From Pelecanus crispus (lineage: Eukaryota; Chordata; Aves; Pelecaniformes; Pelecanidae): a stretch of DNA of 64,000 bases. The notes beneath the pieces were generated by a model. It was not told where the DNA came from. It worked only from the letters and a program-made list of their open reading frames with translations, and did no database searches. The stretch is taken from positions 4,041,501 through 4,105,500 of the forward strand of contig NC_134649.1 of NCBI RefSeq assembly GCF_030463565.1, given 5' to 3'. The first letter of the stretch is position 1; each line of letters starts with the position of its first letter. The position numbers and the translations under genes are program-made. Positions 23,101-36,962 of this stretch are shown one piece after another.

Positions 23101-26100
23101 CTTGTAGCTGTTGCCCCGCTTGAGACAGGTCGAGTGAGTCACAGATGAGACATGCCTCTTAAAATGCAAGTTCTTCGTGGCAAGGATTATAATCATTGTA
23201 AAAACAAAACTGAGACTGTTACTGCTCTTTGACAAATAGCTGTAAAACTCAGCCCTCTATAGGGTGGAGCAGCCAAAGCTACGGATTTTATGCAACAAAC
23301 TGGAAGAAAAAAATCATGAAAAGAATGGAGCTGTGAAATCTCTGAAGCTTACAGCTGGGAGCTTGACAGTTTATGAAGCGATATCGAGCGCAGTGCTCCC
23401 TCTTGAAGGGGACAAAAGGCTCGTACTGAACTTGCTAGGAGGCGATTCTGCATTTCTAGTGAATATTGGTATTTCGGACTTCTGACCCACTGCTGGGTGT
23501 TTTTTCTCAGAAAAAGTTTACATATTTAAGTCTCCTTCCTTCTCTCGTTTCCTCCTGCCAGTAGTTCATCTAGTTCATCTTGCGTGGATCACAGAGACGT
23601 GCTAGTTTTGTTTTCTCAGTGCGCTGCCGTGTGGTGCCATGCGTGGTCTTGGCTCTTCAGCCTGAGAACAGGTTTCGGCTTTGGTGACAGGCTCTCTCAT
23701 TTGTGATTTAAACGATCCCAACGTATTGTTGATCTCAGTTTTCATTTTGAGTCTAATGTTTCCTTTAGATGTATCTGAATTACGAAGCCATCGCTCTGCA
23801 GCTTAGTGTTGTTTCAGCCTTGTTTCGTAGCTGCTGCTGAGTATTGTTCTAATTTGTGTTTAATATCCTCATCTTAAGAGTGCTGGTAACTTTAATATGA
23901 GCTCTTTGTAGCTACTAGAAATCAAGGCAGTGCTGATACATATCCCATTAATTTCTTCAGTAATAAAACCCTTCTGACACACATTGCTTCCAGGTGATAC
24001 TAACTGCTTTGTGTCCTGCAGCGCAATAGAAACAGCTGGATCCAACGGAGCCTCTCAGGCTACCTCTAACTGCTGGTGCGAATGCCCAGATGTTTTGTTT
24101 GCTTTTCCTTCTGTTCTGATTGAGGTAGTGGGAGAAATTAGGTAAGAAGCAGCAAGTGTGTCTGTGTGGAGCAGGCTGTGCTTTCCTCCAAACCAGCAAC
24201 AAGTACTCTTAAATGTCCTGAAGTGAGGCAGGGTTTTTGTTATAATATACACGGAAAAGAAGCTGTGACAGAGGGATCGATCACATCAGGAAACGTGGGC
24301 GTCAAGGAAGAGTAGGTCTAACCTTTTGGGCGTTGGCGAGGGGGAAGAAGTAGGGCAGTGGTGATTAGGGATAGCGGGGGGCTTTTGGGAGAAGGGGGAT
24401 TTGAATTAACGTTTTGTGTGGTCTTTCATCTGGAGTAATTGAAGATAATTGCTACTCTGAAATTCGCTGAAGTTAGGAGAGCCCTTGAAGTGCACATTAT
24501 ATCTGCCAAGTACGTTGGCAGTGCCAGAACATACTGTTTCTGGAATGGCCTCTCCCATGGGCAAAACTGAAGTTTAGGGTTTTCTGTAAGATAGCCAGAA
24601 GTCAAATAAAGATGAAAGTCCTGCAGCGATTGATCAGAACTGAAATACTGGGGGGACAGATGCAACTGTTAACCACTAACCTTCAGTTCCCTTGCTTTAT
24701 CCTCTGAGAAAGAACCTTTCTTCATTAACAAAAAAGGAGATTCAGCCCATTTCTGGCTGGCTAATGTACGACACGCAGCGGCTCCAGCAGCACGAGCTGC
24801 ACACCTCGGAGCAGGGCAGGACGGGGTCTGTGAGGAGCTGCTTTGGGCAGGGCGCGCTGAAGCACCTCGGTGCACCGCAGTCTCTGCGGGGCGGTGGGGT
24901 TGGGCTGTGATGTTTGGTGGTTCTTGCTCTGTGAACCCTCGCCGTGGACTCCAGGCAACAAATGTTAAGAGTCAGCTTGTCTTTGTGGTTGGGAGCATCC
25001 AGCAGCACTTCTGAAATCAGATGCTCTAATAAATTTGTATTGTCCCAGCTTCAAAGCTTGTAGGGTTGGGGTTTTTTTTTTATGTCAGAGCATAGAAACT
25101 TGGCAAACGCTGACAGCAAGAGATAATGGCATCTCTCCGTGCGTGTGTAGCCCATCGCATCGCTTCATTCACGAAACCTACAACACAAATTGTGTGTGTG
25201 TGTGCCAGAGGGAGGATACAAGTGTACCCAGTGTTTTATGGTGGATGTTTATAAATCAGCTTTTCTTAAGCAGTAAATTACATCTTTGAAACACTTCAGA
25301 GATGTCTGTCTGGCTTCTGAGTGAGTTGAAAGTGGGTGGCAATCCGTTCTGGGAATGAATGGAAATTGAGCTTCACGAAGGTGACGAGGATTGGTATTTT
25401 GTCAGAGGACACACAGGTGAGATTAGAAAAGGGCATTATCTGGGCAGGGAGGGCGATGCATGGAGCTCAGTGTGAGACTAAAATACATGACTGATGTGAC
25501 AGGGAGCCTGTGGCGACAGTGGGGGAGGCAGTGTGGTATGACCACTGTGGTCTAATTTTAGTAGCAATGTTTGCTGAGGAGGAGGGCAGAGGGGTCAAAG
25601 GAGAGAGCAAAGGCTGCAGTTTGGGTTTGTGAAACCGAGGTGTGGGTTAGGAGGGTTTGGAATAGGAGACAGAGATCTCAGATCTGCACCAAAGTCCTGA
25701 CCTAGCTCTTTCACTTCAGAAAATAATCAAATATTTGAGAACCAAATAATTCAAAGAGGGAAAACTGACTTGACATCACTAAGTCATTTCTTCGTGACTT
25801 CTGAACTCGGGTTGGTAAAGCTTTTTTGTTTGTTGTAGAAATCAAGAACCGCTTTGTATATAGCTCTGAGCGTTGTTCCCAAGTCGCTTGAGTCTGGATC
25901 TCATTGACTTTCTGCTGGCCATCATTTTAAAAAAGGAAGGCTGTGTGATTTGGGCTTACATGTACATGCATTTCCAGGCTGTAGAGACTGTTTGAGACTG
26001 ACCTAGTTTTTGTGAGCACACAGTTAATCTGTCCCTAGTTAGCTGGATGACTTGATCTAATGCCTAAGCTGAAGGTTGCTGAAATGGGGACTTTGATGGC

Positions 26101-29100
26101 GTTGTGCAGACTCTAAGGAAGCTTCAGCCATGAATCCAGCAAACAGGAGTATTGCTTTTTTCCCCCTTATTGTCATCTTGAGGTGCAGTGGTTTGGTTAG
26201 AAATTAGGATCTGTGTAGCCTGTTGAGTTTAGGGAGCCATTAGGATTAGTTGTTATCTTGACGAGTCAGGAAAGGCTGATGCTTCATTGCATGACAGGAC
26301 AAAACTCTTAATAAAATAGCTCATCATCCCGGTTTCTTAATTAAGGCACGCAGAAGATACTTGAGGATTTGAGTTTGTTCTCTTGAACAGCAGTGGGGAT
26401 AAGCAGAGGGAGGTAAGCCTGACACCAGGAGCTTTCTAATGTATTCTTCTCTTCTGAACTGATGGGAAAGCCATCTCTTTTTTGCAGGGTAGGTTCTTAC
26501 TATGGCTTGCTGGAGCTGTGAGACTCGGTACTTGGAGGAAATAATGTGCTGTGATCAGAGCTGCGCGCTGCACTGCCTCTTGTAGGTGAATCCCACCTGA
26601 CTGGAGACCTTGGAAAGGACACTTAAATTCCAGACCTAATCAATATAAAACCCAGTAATACCTGTGTAGTCACTTAATCTCCCATGGGTCAATTATGTCT
26701 GACCAAACTTTGAGTTGGCAAGTTTCCTTTTCCATTTTATTAAGTGCTTATCTCTGTGTATAAAAGGCGAGGGTGGGAGAATAAACCACTTCATGGTTAC
26801 CTCTGTATAAACAGAATCTCTGTGAAATGTCCCAGTGTGACAAGACAGTAAAAAAAAAATTGAAAAATTATCTTAGCTGAAGTGGACATGAAGTGTCTTC
26901 AGCTGGGGCTCTTGTTATAGAAGTTTTCAGCTGATCTGTATGTAGAGGGTAACTGTGACCTGGAAGTTTGGGGTGGGGGGGTGTCAGTTGTGTAAATTTG
27001 GAGAGAATATATGCTTTTCTTCCCTCAATGTATTAGAGTCAAGTTCTGCGAGCAGCTTAAAGCGTCAGCGGCACGGAAGTGTCAGAGCCTGTAAGCATGG
27101 GAGAGAAAAGCCAGACTTGTTTGGTGATGGGAAATAGAAATGAAGTGCTGATGTGGGGAATGGACTTAATATAAACTTGCTTCCTGGTTGCCTACCTCTA
27201 AAGTTACTGTTCTCGCTGACCTGTGTGGTCTCCCTGTGCATTCAATGCATTCAGTGTGCTGCCATTTTTTTTTTTTTCTAGCTTGCAGCTGCAATAACTA
27301 ATGAGAACTGTGTATCTTGAGTCTTCCCGGGCATTGTACCCAAGTGCACTTAACGTACGCCAGTAAGGAGCTTGGCTTTTTGGGTTGTGGTAGGAGAACC
27401 ATTGGTTCGTGGATGAGCAGGCAAGATAAAAGATGACAACCTGCAATGCCCAGTCCTTGGAGCAGGCAGGTAGCAGTTTAAGTCAGCGCTGCTGTCTGAT
27501 GGCTCTGCGGATGGTGTGAGTATGTAATCTGACTGCCCAGAGGATTAATTGTCCGGGATTTGTCTAACCTCATTTCCTGTAGACACCTCCCAGTTGAAGA
27601 GCTGCTGCTGCTGCTTTGTATTCTAAACCCATCTGATTTGGAGCGGAGAACTTAGTTCTACTTTGGACTGTTGCACCATCTTTAATTGATCCTTAAAATA
27701 CTTAAAACGTTTTAGCACTAATTTCCTGTGTTAAAAGCTTATCTGGACTCCTGGCAATGTGAACTTTCATGGTTATCAGCTGGAGACCTCTTAAAATCTT
27801 GCCAGAAATCCTGATTGCCTGAAGGGTGGGGATTATCTTTCTGCATGCCTAGACCGAAATGACCTTTATGTGTCACAAAGAAGTTGGGAACATAATTGGA
27901 AGGGTTTGGCGAACTCACTGTTTCATTTTCTTAAATCCTGAAGTTTCAGCTGAAAGTGTTTTTGGGGGTCCTTGCAGAACTGAAAGTTGAGTTCTGGTTA
28001 TTTCTGGTTACTTTCTTACGTGAAAGTGAATTTCTGCTGGTGTCCTCAGTGAAAGCAGTTGTCAGTGTTCTTTCAGATGTGTTTTGAGCAAGTTTAAAGT
28101 ACTGTTAAAATAATGAAGCAAAAGTAAAAGTGATTTTTATCAGTGGGATTCTTGGGAACCAACTGAACTTCACGTAAGTTACTTGCAGCTTGTGTGGTAA
28201 TGGTGACTTCAGTAAATGAGCCAAATCCTGCAGGTAATTTAAATTGCTGTTAAGGACCCAAAGTGTTTTTTAAGACTCTTTGAATTGGAAACGTCTGTTT
28301 ATCCATTCATACTTTTTCCACACAGCAGTGTTGTACCTTGATGTGGAGTATTGCTGGTAAGAGGAAAGCCACTACAGCGAGCTGTCTTTTCCAAGTAAGC
28401 ACCCCAGCAGTTTTTCTGCTTTACAGCAAGCTTTGCAGTCTGCGTAGCACCGTTTTACCTGTGCTGCTGGCAGTGACTTGCTCCCAGGGCTGCAGCATAG
28501 ATGAAGCTCCAGCGATCAGCTTCTGTGCTTGGTGGTCTGATGTCCTGGGAGCGCTGGTAGCGTAGAGCAAACCGCTTCATTTAGCGTCTGTTCTGGCTTA
28601 TAGCTGAGAGCATGAGTCGGTACAGGATGGGAGCCCTGAATGTTTGTGCAGAGCTGTGAGATGAGGCTCTGAGAGCCGGTGCTTTAGAGTCATTAGTTTA
28701 GAAAGAGGTTTAGGAAAAGGCATGACATGCTCTTGTGTAATGAAGAGAGCACAGGTAGGGTCATGCCCACTGGATCTAAGCTCCATCCAAGTCTCTGGGT
28801 TTAATCCTTCCTACTGAATGGCTTTAGGGAACTCCAGCTGAGTGCTATATTTTTGTTCTTGGAAGCAGTCTTCAGAAGCATCCGGCACTCTTTGTGGATT
28901 AAGCACAGGTTCTTAGACAGAGGCTAGGATTAGCAATGAAATCAATGGCAAACCATAGTTTGGACTCAGCCTGCAGTTCATTAGAAAGCAGAAAAAGAGT
29001 AGTAGAAAGCTGCCTGCAATTCCAGAAGTGCTACTGTCACCTTCTTCCTGCTGCAATAGAGAGAGAAGCACCTTATCAGAAAACTTGCCTACCTTTGGCT

Positions 29101-30812
29101 TGCCCCAGCCTCTCAGAGTAGGCAGACGGCGTTTGGATGCTGCTTCCTCACCCACTGCCCTCTTGGCTGTGCTCAGACCTTGTGTCGGTCTGCTTTCTGA
29201 AAGGCAAGCGCAAGTTTCTTCATGAAAACTTGTAGCCTGCTCTTGTTCATGGTTGCCACTTCAGATTGGTGCAACTGGTTGGAGAAGTGCTCTGAGAATA
29301 GAAGCAGAGTATTAATGAGGGTTCCTCTGCTCATAGGCCTTCAATGGGTGTAATTACTTGGCAGTAACTTCTTTAAACCTTATTTGAATTAGAGCTACAT
29401 GTTTTGGCTGGTTATGTCACCACTGTATTAGTGAGGAATGCAGGAGAGAGTGCTAGTTTGCATTAACTGAGCTGCCTTAATCCTTTGTAACCATACTTTC
29501 TAATATGTGTTACCGTCTGGCAGTGAGAGAAAACATTTGCCCAAGGGATGGCAGAGTTCACTCCTCAGCATCTCTGTGTAAAGGCAATGTTCTTTGTCCT
29601 CAATAAGGACTAAGGAAGTTCTTAGTAAGTGGGTGTTAAGGATTAATATTATGTGTAATTCTGCATAAATACTCAATGGGGAACTGTCTGTATCTTAGGT
29701 CTGAGGTTTTTATAAATCTTTTTTCCTACAGTCCCCCTTGGCATATGAGTGCAGAGTGGGTTAAATGCCTGATGCAATTTTTTTAATCATTTCATACAAC
29801 CTTCAGACCAGGTACTTCACTAAAACCAGTCTTGTCCAACTAGAGTGACTCCAGAACGTACACCTCTCATGTTCATTGTCTGGGTCAACAAAAATACTCT
29901 TCCCTTGCATGTGTATCTTTGTTGTCCTGACAAAAGAGAAATTTGCTTAACCTTATCACAGATGATTTGTCAAGAAACCTTACCCTTACCTTACCTTGTT
30001 TGTTTAACCTTATCACAGGTTACTTAACTGACATACTTGGTTTTATATCCTTCTGCTATTGAAGACACTTCCTAACATCTTCAGCCAAGGGGAACTTTAA
30101 AAAAAAAAAAAAAGCCACAACCAACAACTGAGAGACAATAGCAGATTTAATATCCATAAAGCAGCAGGGCTTTTGCTTCCCTGGCAGTGTTTGCGAGCTG
30201 TGGCTTTTCCAGGTTTTGAGCAATTTTTCTTTGACTTTTTCAAATCATCTCTTTTTTTCCCTCTCCGACTCCTTAGAGTTGAAATGTGTGGTGTACTCGC
30301 TGTGAGAGCCTTTTGCAGTTGCACTTTGCCTTACTGCTGCATTCTGCTGGGCCCAACTGGAAGCCACCTCTGATCCTGTGGAGTAATGTGTTTGGCCAAA
30401 TCCTGAAGTTTGCCAGTGGTATCATCGCTGCTGTGTGTGCTTGTACTGAGGAGAAACTGTCCATGTGGTTTCTTATCTCTTCTAGGCCAAAAATAACACC
30501 ATAGCTCCTGCAGCCTTAAAGAATTAGCCTAATTTCAGAACTGGAAACTAGGGTGAGGGTGAAAAGGATATTTCAAAATGTATGAAACAGGAGCTGGGTG
30601 CCTAAGCATTAGGATGAAGAGCCTTTGTCTGGAGCTCTGGATGGTGAATCAGAAGTATTCGTGATGACCTTTTGCGTGGGCGCTACCACAGGGGCAAGTC
30701 CCTGCTGAATTGCAGGTCTGCTCAAATTTATATCAAGCGGTGCAGTTCTGATACGGGAACTGCAAGCCAGGAAGATGGAAGGTGAAGGCAACGTCATCTT
30801 CCTTCTGGTTGT
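20105..30812. other. Intron 2 block without recognised elements
   Basis: About 10.7 kb in which I recognise no transposable element, RNA gene or exon. Simple features are a G-rich stretch just after the exon 2 donor (about 20137-20170), a (TG)n run at about 25190-25205 and a short repeated TTAACCTTATCACAG at about 29947 and 30005. Confidence 0.5.
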
Positions 30813-30867
30813 GATGTGGCTCCTCCAGATCCCTGATGTGGCTCCTCCAGATCCCTGATGTGGCTCC
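30813..30867. repeat. 22-bp tandem repeat, 2.5 copies
   Basis: The unit GATGTGGCTCCTCCAGATCCCT starts at 30813 and 30835, then a partial third copy runs from 30857 to about 30867. The full copies are identical, so the duplication is young. No gene function is implied. Confidence 0.9.
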
Positions 30868-31814
30868 GCAGAAGCGAACGGGTCATTTCTCCAGCCCACG
30901 GCGTCTGCTTTGTGCCATCTGCCCTCGGAGTTCCTGGTGCAGGGGAAGTGTGAAATGTGTAACCCCGTTTATTCTGCTAGGTGGTCAAGGCCGTTTCCCT
31001 TACAGAAAATGCCTTGTTTCTGTTCAGCCAGCACAAAGGCTCTTTTATAGCTGCTTGGCTATACATCTGCTGAGGTGCCTCAGACTGTTAGCACTGGTTA
31101 CTGTTTGAGGTATGCAGGCTCTGAGGCTGTGATGTACAGTGATATGTTGTTTATATGTTGCCTCCCTTTCCTTTTGAGGATAGGGAGCTGGGCTGTGTCC
31201 TGCCCTGAACAAAGCTGGTGTTAGTTATGTGATGGAGCAGTAGCCTGGAGTCTTTCTCTTTAAAAGCAGGACTGGAATCCTTCTGTTTCACACTTTGAAT
31301 TAAATGTCTGAATTTGGCAATGTGACTGCAGGACAATAGAACTTTCTCTGGGGAAAAGTGTGTTGAATTTCTGCTCCAGAGACAGACCTGGCTTGAAAGA
31401 CAGTGTGCGCACCACTGCAGAGGGACCCCCGTCCTTCACAGGGCACTTAGCAACTGGAAAAAACCCTGACTTCCTAAAGTTTTTGAACTGTATTGCAGCC
31501 TCTGGATTAATTTCCCCATCTTCTCCCCCACTCCCCCCCCCGATATTTTTTTCTCCTGCACATGTCCTTGTGCTTATTTCATGAAGAGACTTTGCTGAAA
31601 CCAGTCCTGCCCAGAAATGCACACTCATCTTTTGAAATGTAGGGGAGGGAGTGAGAGGAGGCTCTGTAAGTGGACAAAGCTCTGGTGAGTTCTGAATCTC
31701 TGATGTTTGTCTCCTTTGGCTTTCAGACATCTTAAGGTTTGCCATCTCCTGGCTCCTGTGTGTGGTTTTCTGTGTTGGTTTTTTTAACCCCACAAAGCTA
31801 TCTTGACAGCTCTT

Positions 31815-32130
31815 CAGTTATAGACTCATCGAATCGTTTAGGTTGGAAAAGACCTTTAAGATCATCCAGTCCAACCATTAACCTACACTACCAAGTCCAC
31901 ACTAAACCAATCAAGGGTAGACTAGACTAAACCATGTCCCCAAGTGCCACATCTACCCGTTTTTTGAACACTTCCAGGGATGGTGACTCCACCACCTCTC
32001 TGGGCAGCCTGTTCCAATGCTTGACTACCCTTTCCGTGAAGAAATTTTTCCTAATTTCTAACCTAAACCTCCCCTGGAGGCAGCTTGAGTCCATTTCCTC
32101 TCGTCCTATCGCTAACTACGTGGGAGAAGT
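31815..32130 (-). mobile_element. CR1 LINE 3' fragment, reverse orientation (copy 2)
   Basis: Read on the minus strand, from about 32130 to 31815, this contains the CR1 3' terminal coding piece ([44 protein letters not shown] translation, then a fragment around CACTTGGGGACATGGTTTAGTC). The 3' UTR ends in GATGATCTTAAAGG and TTTTCCAACC near 31835-31868. Its 3' UTR shares the unusual TAGTCTAGTCTACCCTTGA stretch with copy 1, so the two probably belong to the same subfamily. It is a heavily 5'-truncated, dead copy. Confidence 0.92.
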
Positions 32131-35100
32131 TCCATTCCCAAACAGGATTCTGATGCTGTTACTGCTTGCTTCTTGACTCAAAGTAGACCTTGGGTGGAAA
32201 AACAACTTTTCATCAAATTACCATGAGATAGGTCTCGTGGGATAAAGGAAGAGCACAAGAGGGATGTGCCCTGTTTCACATTAAGCTCTTGCGTTGATGT
32301 TGGATGTTCTCTTCTGCTTCATTACTGTGGATAAATATTGAAATCTTGTAGCTGGGTGTGGCAAAAGGTGACTTGGGGCAGGTCCATGGTTATGTTCCTC
32401 CGAGACCCTGTCCCTCGAGAGCAGCAGCTCTGCCCTGCCCAGGCCCTGGCATCAGCGCCCAGCTCTGGCTTGTGAACATGTGCCTGTACTTGCTCTCCTC
32501 TTTGGGGAGTATTTCTTGTTAAAGATCTGTTTAGGCTTTGAAGATGCATTTCGGCTTTTTGTGGCCTCTTTCACAAGAGGGTGGGAAGTTACTTTTCAAC
32601 TTAATTTTAGCCTGGCTGTCATTCTCGAGCAAGCTTGAAGAAGTGTGGTTTTGACCTTGCTCGCAGGGAAACTTGGAGGAACCTGATTTCCCAGTACATT
32701 GAGGGAACTGTTACCTTGGGTCTAGAATTTTGTGCTTCAGCATCAAAGCGCTTTGCAAACCTTTCCCATGCTCCTTCCACCCTGTGGAACGACAGCTCTC
32801 CCCACATGGCGCAGGGTTATCCCCAGGGCACGGGAGGAGGTACCGTCAGGGCAAGGTGTAGAGTGTAAGAGGTCCTGACTCTGTGTCCTGCAGCCAAACC
32901 ACACCTTCCCTCCCCTCTTTCACCAGTCATTTCAATTAAAATTCCACCGTCAGGGCTGAAGTGAGGTGAGGCAGGAGCAGACTTGTTTTCAGGAGGGAGA
33001 GGGAGAACCGAATTTTCTGCCGGAATGGGCCTTTTCCCAGAGCGGGCTCAGGAAATGTCCCCTCCCCACCAGTTAGATGCAGAAAAGACACAGGTAGAAA
33101 GTGCAAAAATAATCAGCGTTATCTGCTTCAGTTCCCAGAGGGCATCAAAGGGTGAATGAATTGAGCTGGAAGTGAAGAGCCCTGAAGAGACAAACCTATG
33201 GTTCTCCGTCAGCCTTTCTGAACCGCAGCCCAGAGCACTCATTGAAGATGATTTCTTAATAAAGCTGGGGGGAGCCGGGTGTGCGGGGGGTGCAGATGAG
33301 ACTCTGCTGGCACCGGGGAGCAAGTGGGAAAGAACCTCTTGAAGGTGAAAGCTGATGAAAGCAAGAGAGCTGGAGTGGAACCCGGGGGGGTCTTATTAGT
33401 GTGGTGGACTCCAAGTAATTTCAAATATTCTAAACAGAGGTCCCATGAGTAGAGATACGAGGGAACCAAATTCCTTTGGCATTTGCAATATCAGGCTGGC
33501 TAAAGTAACTGCTCTTGTGCAACGTGCTGCCGAGCGGTTACGGAGCAGATGTTGCTCCTTTTGTAACTGCTGCTCAAAGTGAACCAGTTTCTCGCCATGA
33601 GGGAGAGTCTGGCTGCCTGTGTAAATCAGGGAGCTGTTTTACGGGTGCTCACCTTTGCAGAGGGTCAGCACAGTTATAAAAGTTGAGGTCAGAAGTGCTG
33701 GAGGGTGGAGGAGCAGCAGTCACTCGCAGTTGCTGAAGAAACTCTCCTTAAGGAGTGTGAGGACAATGTGAACCTCGGACGCGCTTAACCTTAGTTGCAG
33801 GCAGTTTCTCTAATGAGAGCATGGGAGCAGGGCGTGCGGTGAGGGGAGGCAGAGAGGGACTCTTGAGATACGCTTTCAGAAAGGAAGTCGGTCTAAAATA
33901 AGTGCAGGTAAACAGTAAAATGTTGCAAGGTGCCAAGATAAGGAACAACCTGCTGTTTTCCCTGGCTCTTGCTGTGACACGGCTCTAATCCTTAAAGCTG
34001 GAAATCATATCTGATGGGCTACAGTAATCTTATTATAGAACTCCCCTATGTCTGTCTCCCCTAGGCAAGGAGGAATATCTGCCAAGAAAGCAATGCACTC
34101 TGAGACTCAGCTGCTTTGGCATGCCAGCAAAACCATCCTGCACTAAAGTGACAAGTGTGATGCTGATGGGACGTGTTCTGGCGTGGCATCCGAGTTAAAT
34201 CTAAGCGGGAGCACTCATGCACCTGACTGATGGCCAACATCAGTCAGGCTGCGCTGAGCAGCCTGCATTGTAGCTGGTATAATTTCATGCCTAGTTACCA
34301 TGCAAAACAGTCAACTCTTCATCCAAAAATGAGGTTTGAAAGTGACTTCTTAAGAGTTATGTTTTCTTCCTGTCCAAGCAGAGAGTGTACAGTGAAGAAC
34401 AGTGGCTTGGATTTTGTTTTCTTTGGTAGCCAATATAACGTCACCCGTTGTCTTTGTGCCTGCCTCTCTTTGTGTGGTGGGACAAAAAAGCCGTGTCCAG
34501 TTTGGGGTTGGTGCCAGTTTTATCAACATGATGATTATATGCAGAAGAAAGGAGCTGCAGCGGTTCTTGTGGTGTCGCGATGGTAAATAATAGTAAAATA
34601 TGGCTGTCTCTTAATATTCTGGTTAGACTCCCTCGATTGCCACACATTGCATTGGAAAGCACCCCTTTTCATGTAACTGTGCGTGCTCATGCACTCTGTG
34701 GTTAGCTAAAGTAAATTTTCACATCCTTGTGTGTGCTGGAATATAACAGAATCACTGTAAAATATTCCAGACCCTGTTCCTGAGCATTATCACTTGGGTG
34801 ATGCTATCGCGTGGTGGTTTTTGGTGGGTTTTTTTTTATTTTTTAATCCTCAAGTGTTTTGTAGAGTTGCTGCAGTCCTTTCTACATCAGTCTTTGGGAA
34901 TAAAACCATAGCTATAACTTTGAAACTTGGAAATATCCATACAGACTCAGTCCTGCATCTCACACCAGACAATAATGAGCACTGAAAGCTAAACTGAGCC
35001 CATTGATATGTTGATGATCAGTACTTTTTTCTTTCTGATTAACATTCAACCTGTGTCTTCTATAACGTTTCAAACAAACCATGGGATTGTCCATTCTTCC

Positions 35101-36926
35101 TAGATCCAGTTGCCCGGTGGATTTGAGCCCATCCTGCCGGAGAAGCTGCTGGCACCATATCCTGTTAGGGCAGTGTCTGGGTTGGCCTGTGGTGCTGTGG
35201 TTGTATGTATGATCCAATTTGGGTTGTTTTTCATTCCCTGGGAGTGGTCCTGGACTGAAGGTGACAGCCTGACAGCATGGAGAGAGTTCCTTCTGTGTTT
35301 GACCCGCTGCGACGTGGAGCCTGTAATCCCGTAAGGGTTGCGTCCCTGCTGGGAGCCTGGGTGTTGCGCAGAAAGCGCAGAGGGCTGCGTGCTGCAGCCT
35401 TTGCTTTGGAAAGCTCACGTGCCGAGAGGTTTAAGAGAGGTGCAATAAATGGCACGACACCACACAGCACCATGGGCAGCATGAAGTGAGCAAGACTAGA
35501 TGCAGCTACTTTTAATGACATTTGAAGCTAAATGGAATTCAATTTAGACAAGCAACTTGGTAAAGAGAGAACTTCTTGTCTGTGCTTTAGGAGAGCTTCC
35601 TGGCTGCCCTCTTGGTCAAGCTGGCTGCTCTGCGTCCCCCTCAGCTCTCTTCTGCCCCATTTGCCTCGTCACCTCCTGTGCGTGCTCCCGTAGAGTGGTC
35701 ATCCTGGTTCTTCATGGGACCGAGCGTGGGTTCCCTGTAGGAACACGTTGCTGGGGGTGAGCCTGGGCTCACCGGAAACCCCAGCCACGGAAGGAGGCAG
35801 GCTGATGGGCCAGCGGGCTCTCTGGGGTTGGGGATGAGTTATCCTGTGGCTCTTGGAAGACGCTTGCATGAAGCGTGTAGCATTGGGAAGGCTGGCACTT
35901 TCTGTCCCATGCCTTTGCTGTAAGTTGCCAGCTTTTGACAAGAGAGGGGACTCAAATGTACTGGTTAACCAGGCTGAGATGGCAAACCTCCCGGGTGTAA
36001 GGTACGGCAAATGTCACACCAGCCTCTCAAAAGGGCAAGAGGAAGGATCGGTACTGAGTGGCCAAACACACCTTCCCAGTTGAAGGTCAAGGCTGAGAGG
36101 TCTGCTTTTCATGCCAGGACAGCCTGGGAAACTCATTGCTGTGTAATGTCAGTGGAAGTAGGAAATTCATAAGATCTGAAGGGGAATTAAAACATAAGGG
36201 CATACAGAGAGCACTGGGGCATGCTAATCTGTGGATTGTACATTTCAAAACAGAGCTACCCCTGCACAGGGTGCCCACCCACATCTGGTGGGTAAATCCC
36301 CGCTTGCCCAAACCACAGCAAATTTAACAGAATAATAGTTTGGAGAGATGATAGATCACTCTGTTTCTCTGTCTTCTATTTGTGGGGGAAATGCTGGAAC
36401 GATTAGAGATTTGCACATGTGCATGTGATATATGTATAGAAATATAGATAGATACATGCTCCCTGAAGGGAGAAGGTGCACCGCAGTCGGTGGTGAGAGG
36501 TGCTCTCCCAGCAGGTCTCCTACATCTTCTCCCTGCGAGCTCTCGGGAACCGGAGCCATCAGGAGGAGTGGGGAAATGAGGAGGGCAAGGGGCAAAATAA
36601 TGCGTGAGACTGATCCAGGCTTTATTTCTCACCCTGCAATAGAGATGACCTTGCTGGCTTGATTGATTTAGGTTTGCTGCAAATCTCATCCACTCAGCAG
36701 CTGCTGGAGGAAACTGCTAGCAACGTCTCCAGGTGACAGTAATAAAAACCCAAGTGATTATAATATTATTCATTTATAACTGAATGAAATACGTAGGGGA
36801 TGGCTGCAACAGAGGGGTTGTACAAAAAGGCAGGCAGGCAGCTCTCTGCTTTGTAGGGAAGAGCGAAGGCTGGGGAGTAGCTCAGGCTTTCCAGCGTTCT
36901 CCAGAGGCACAGCTCAGGATACGAGC

Positions 36927-36962
36927 TTTTTTCTTTTTTTTTTTTTTCTTTAAAAAAAAAAA
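36927..36962. repeat. T-tract followed by A-tract (foldback)
   Basis: A T-rich run interrupted by single C bases (36927-36951) runs directly into A11 (36952-36962). The two halves could pair as a T/A hairpin. A similar T-then-A arrangement occurs at 56677-56702. Confidence 0.85.

Noticed and set aside
29947..30019. Telomere-like or functional repeat TTAACCTTATCACAG
   Set aside because: Only two copies 58 bp apart, with a short ACCTTACC stretch between them; too little to call more than a local duplication.
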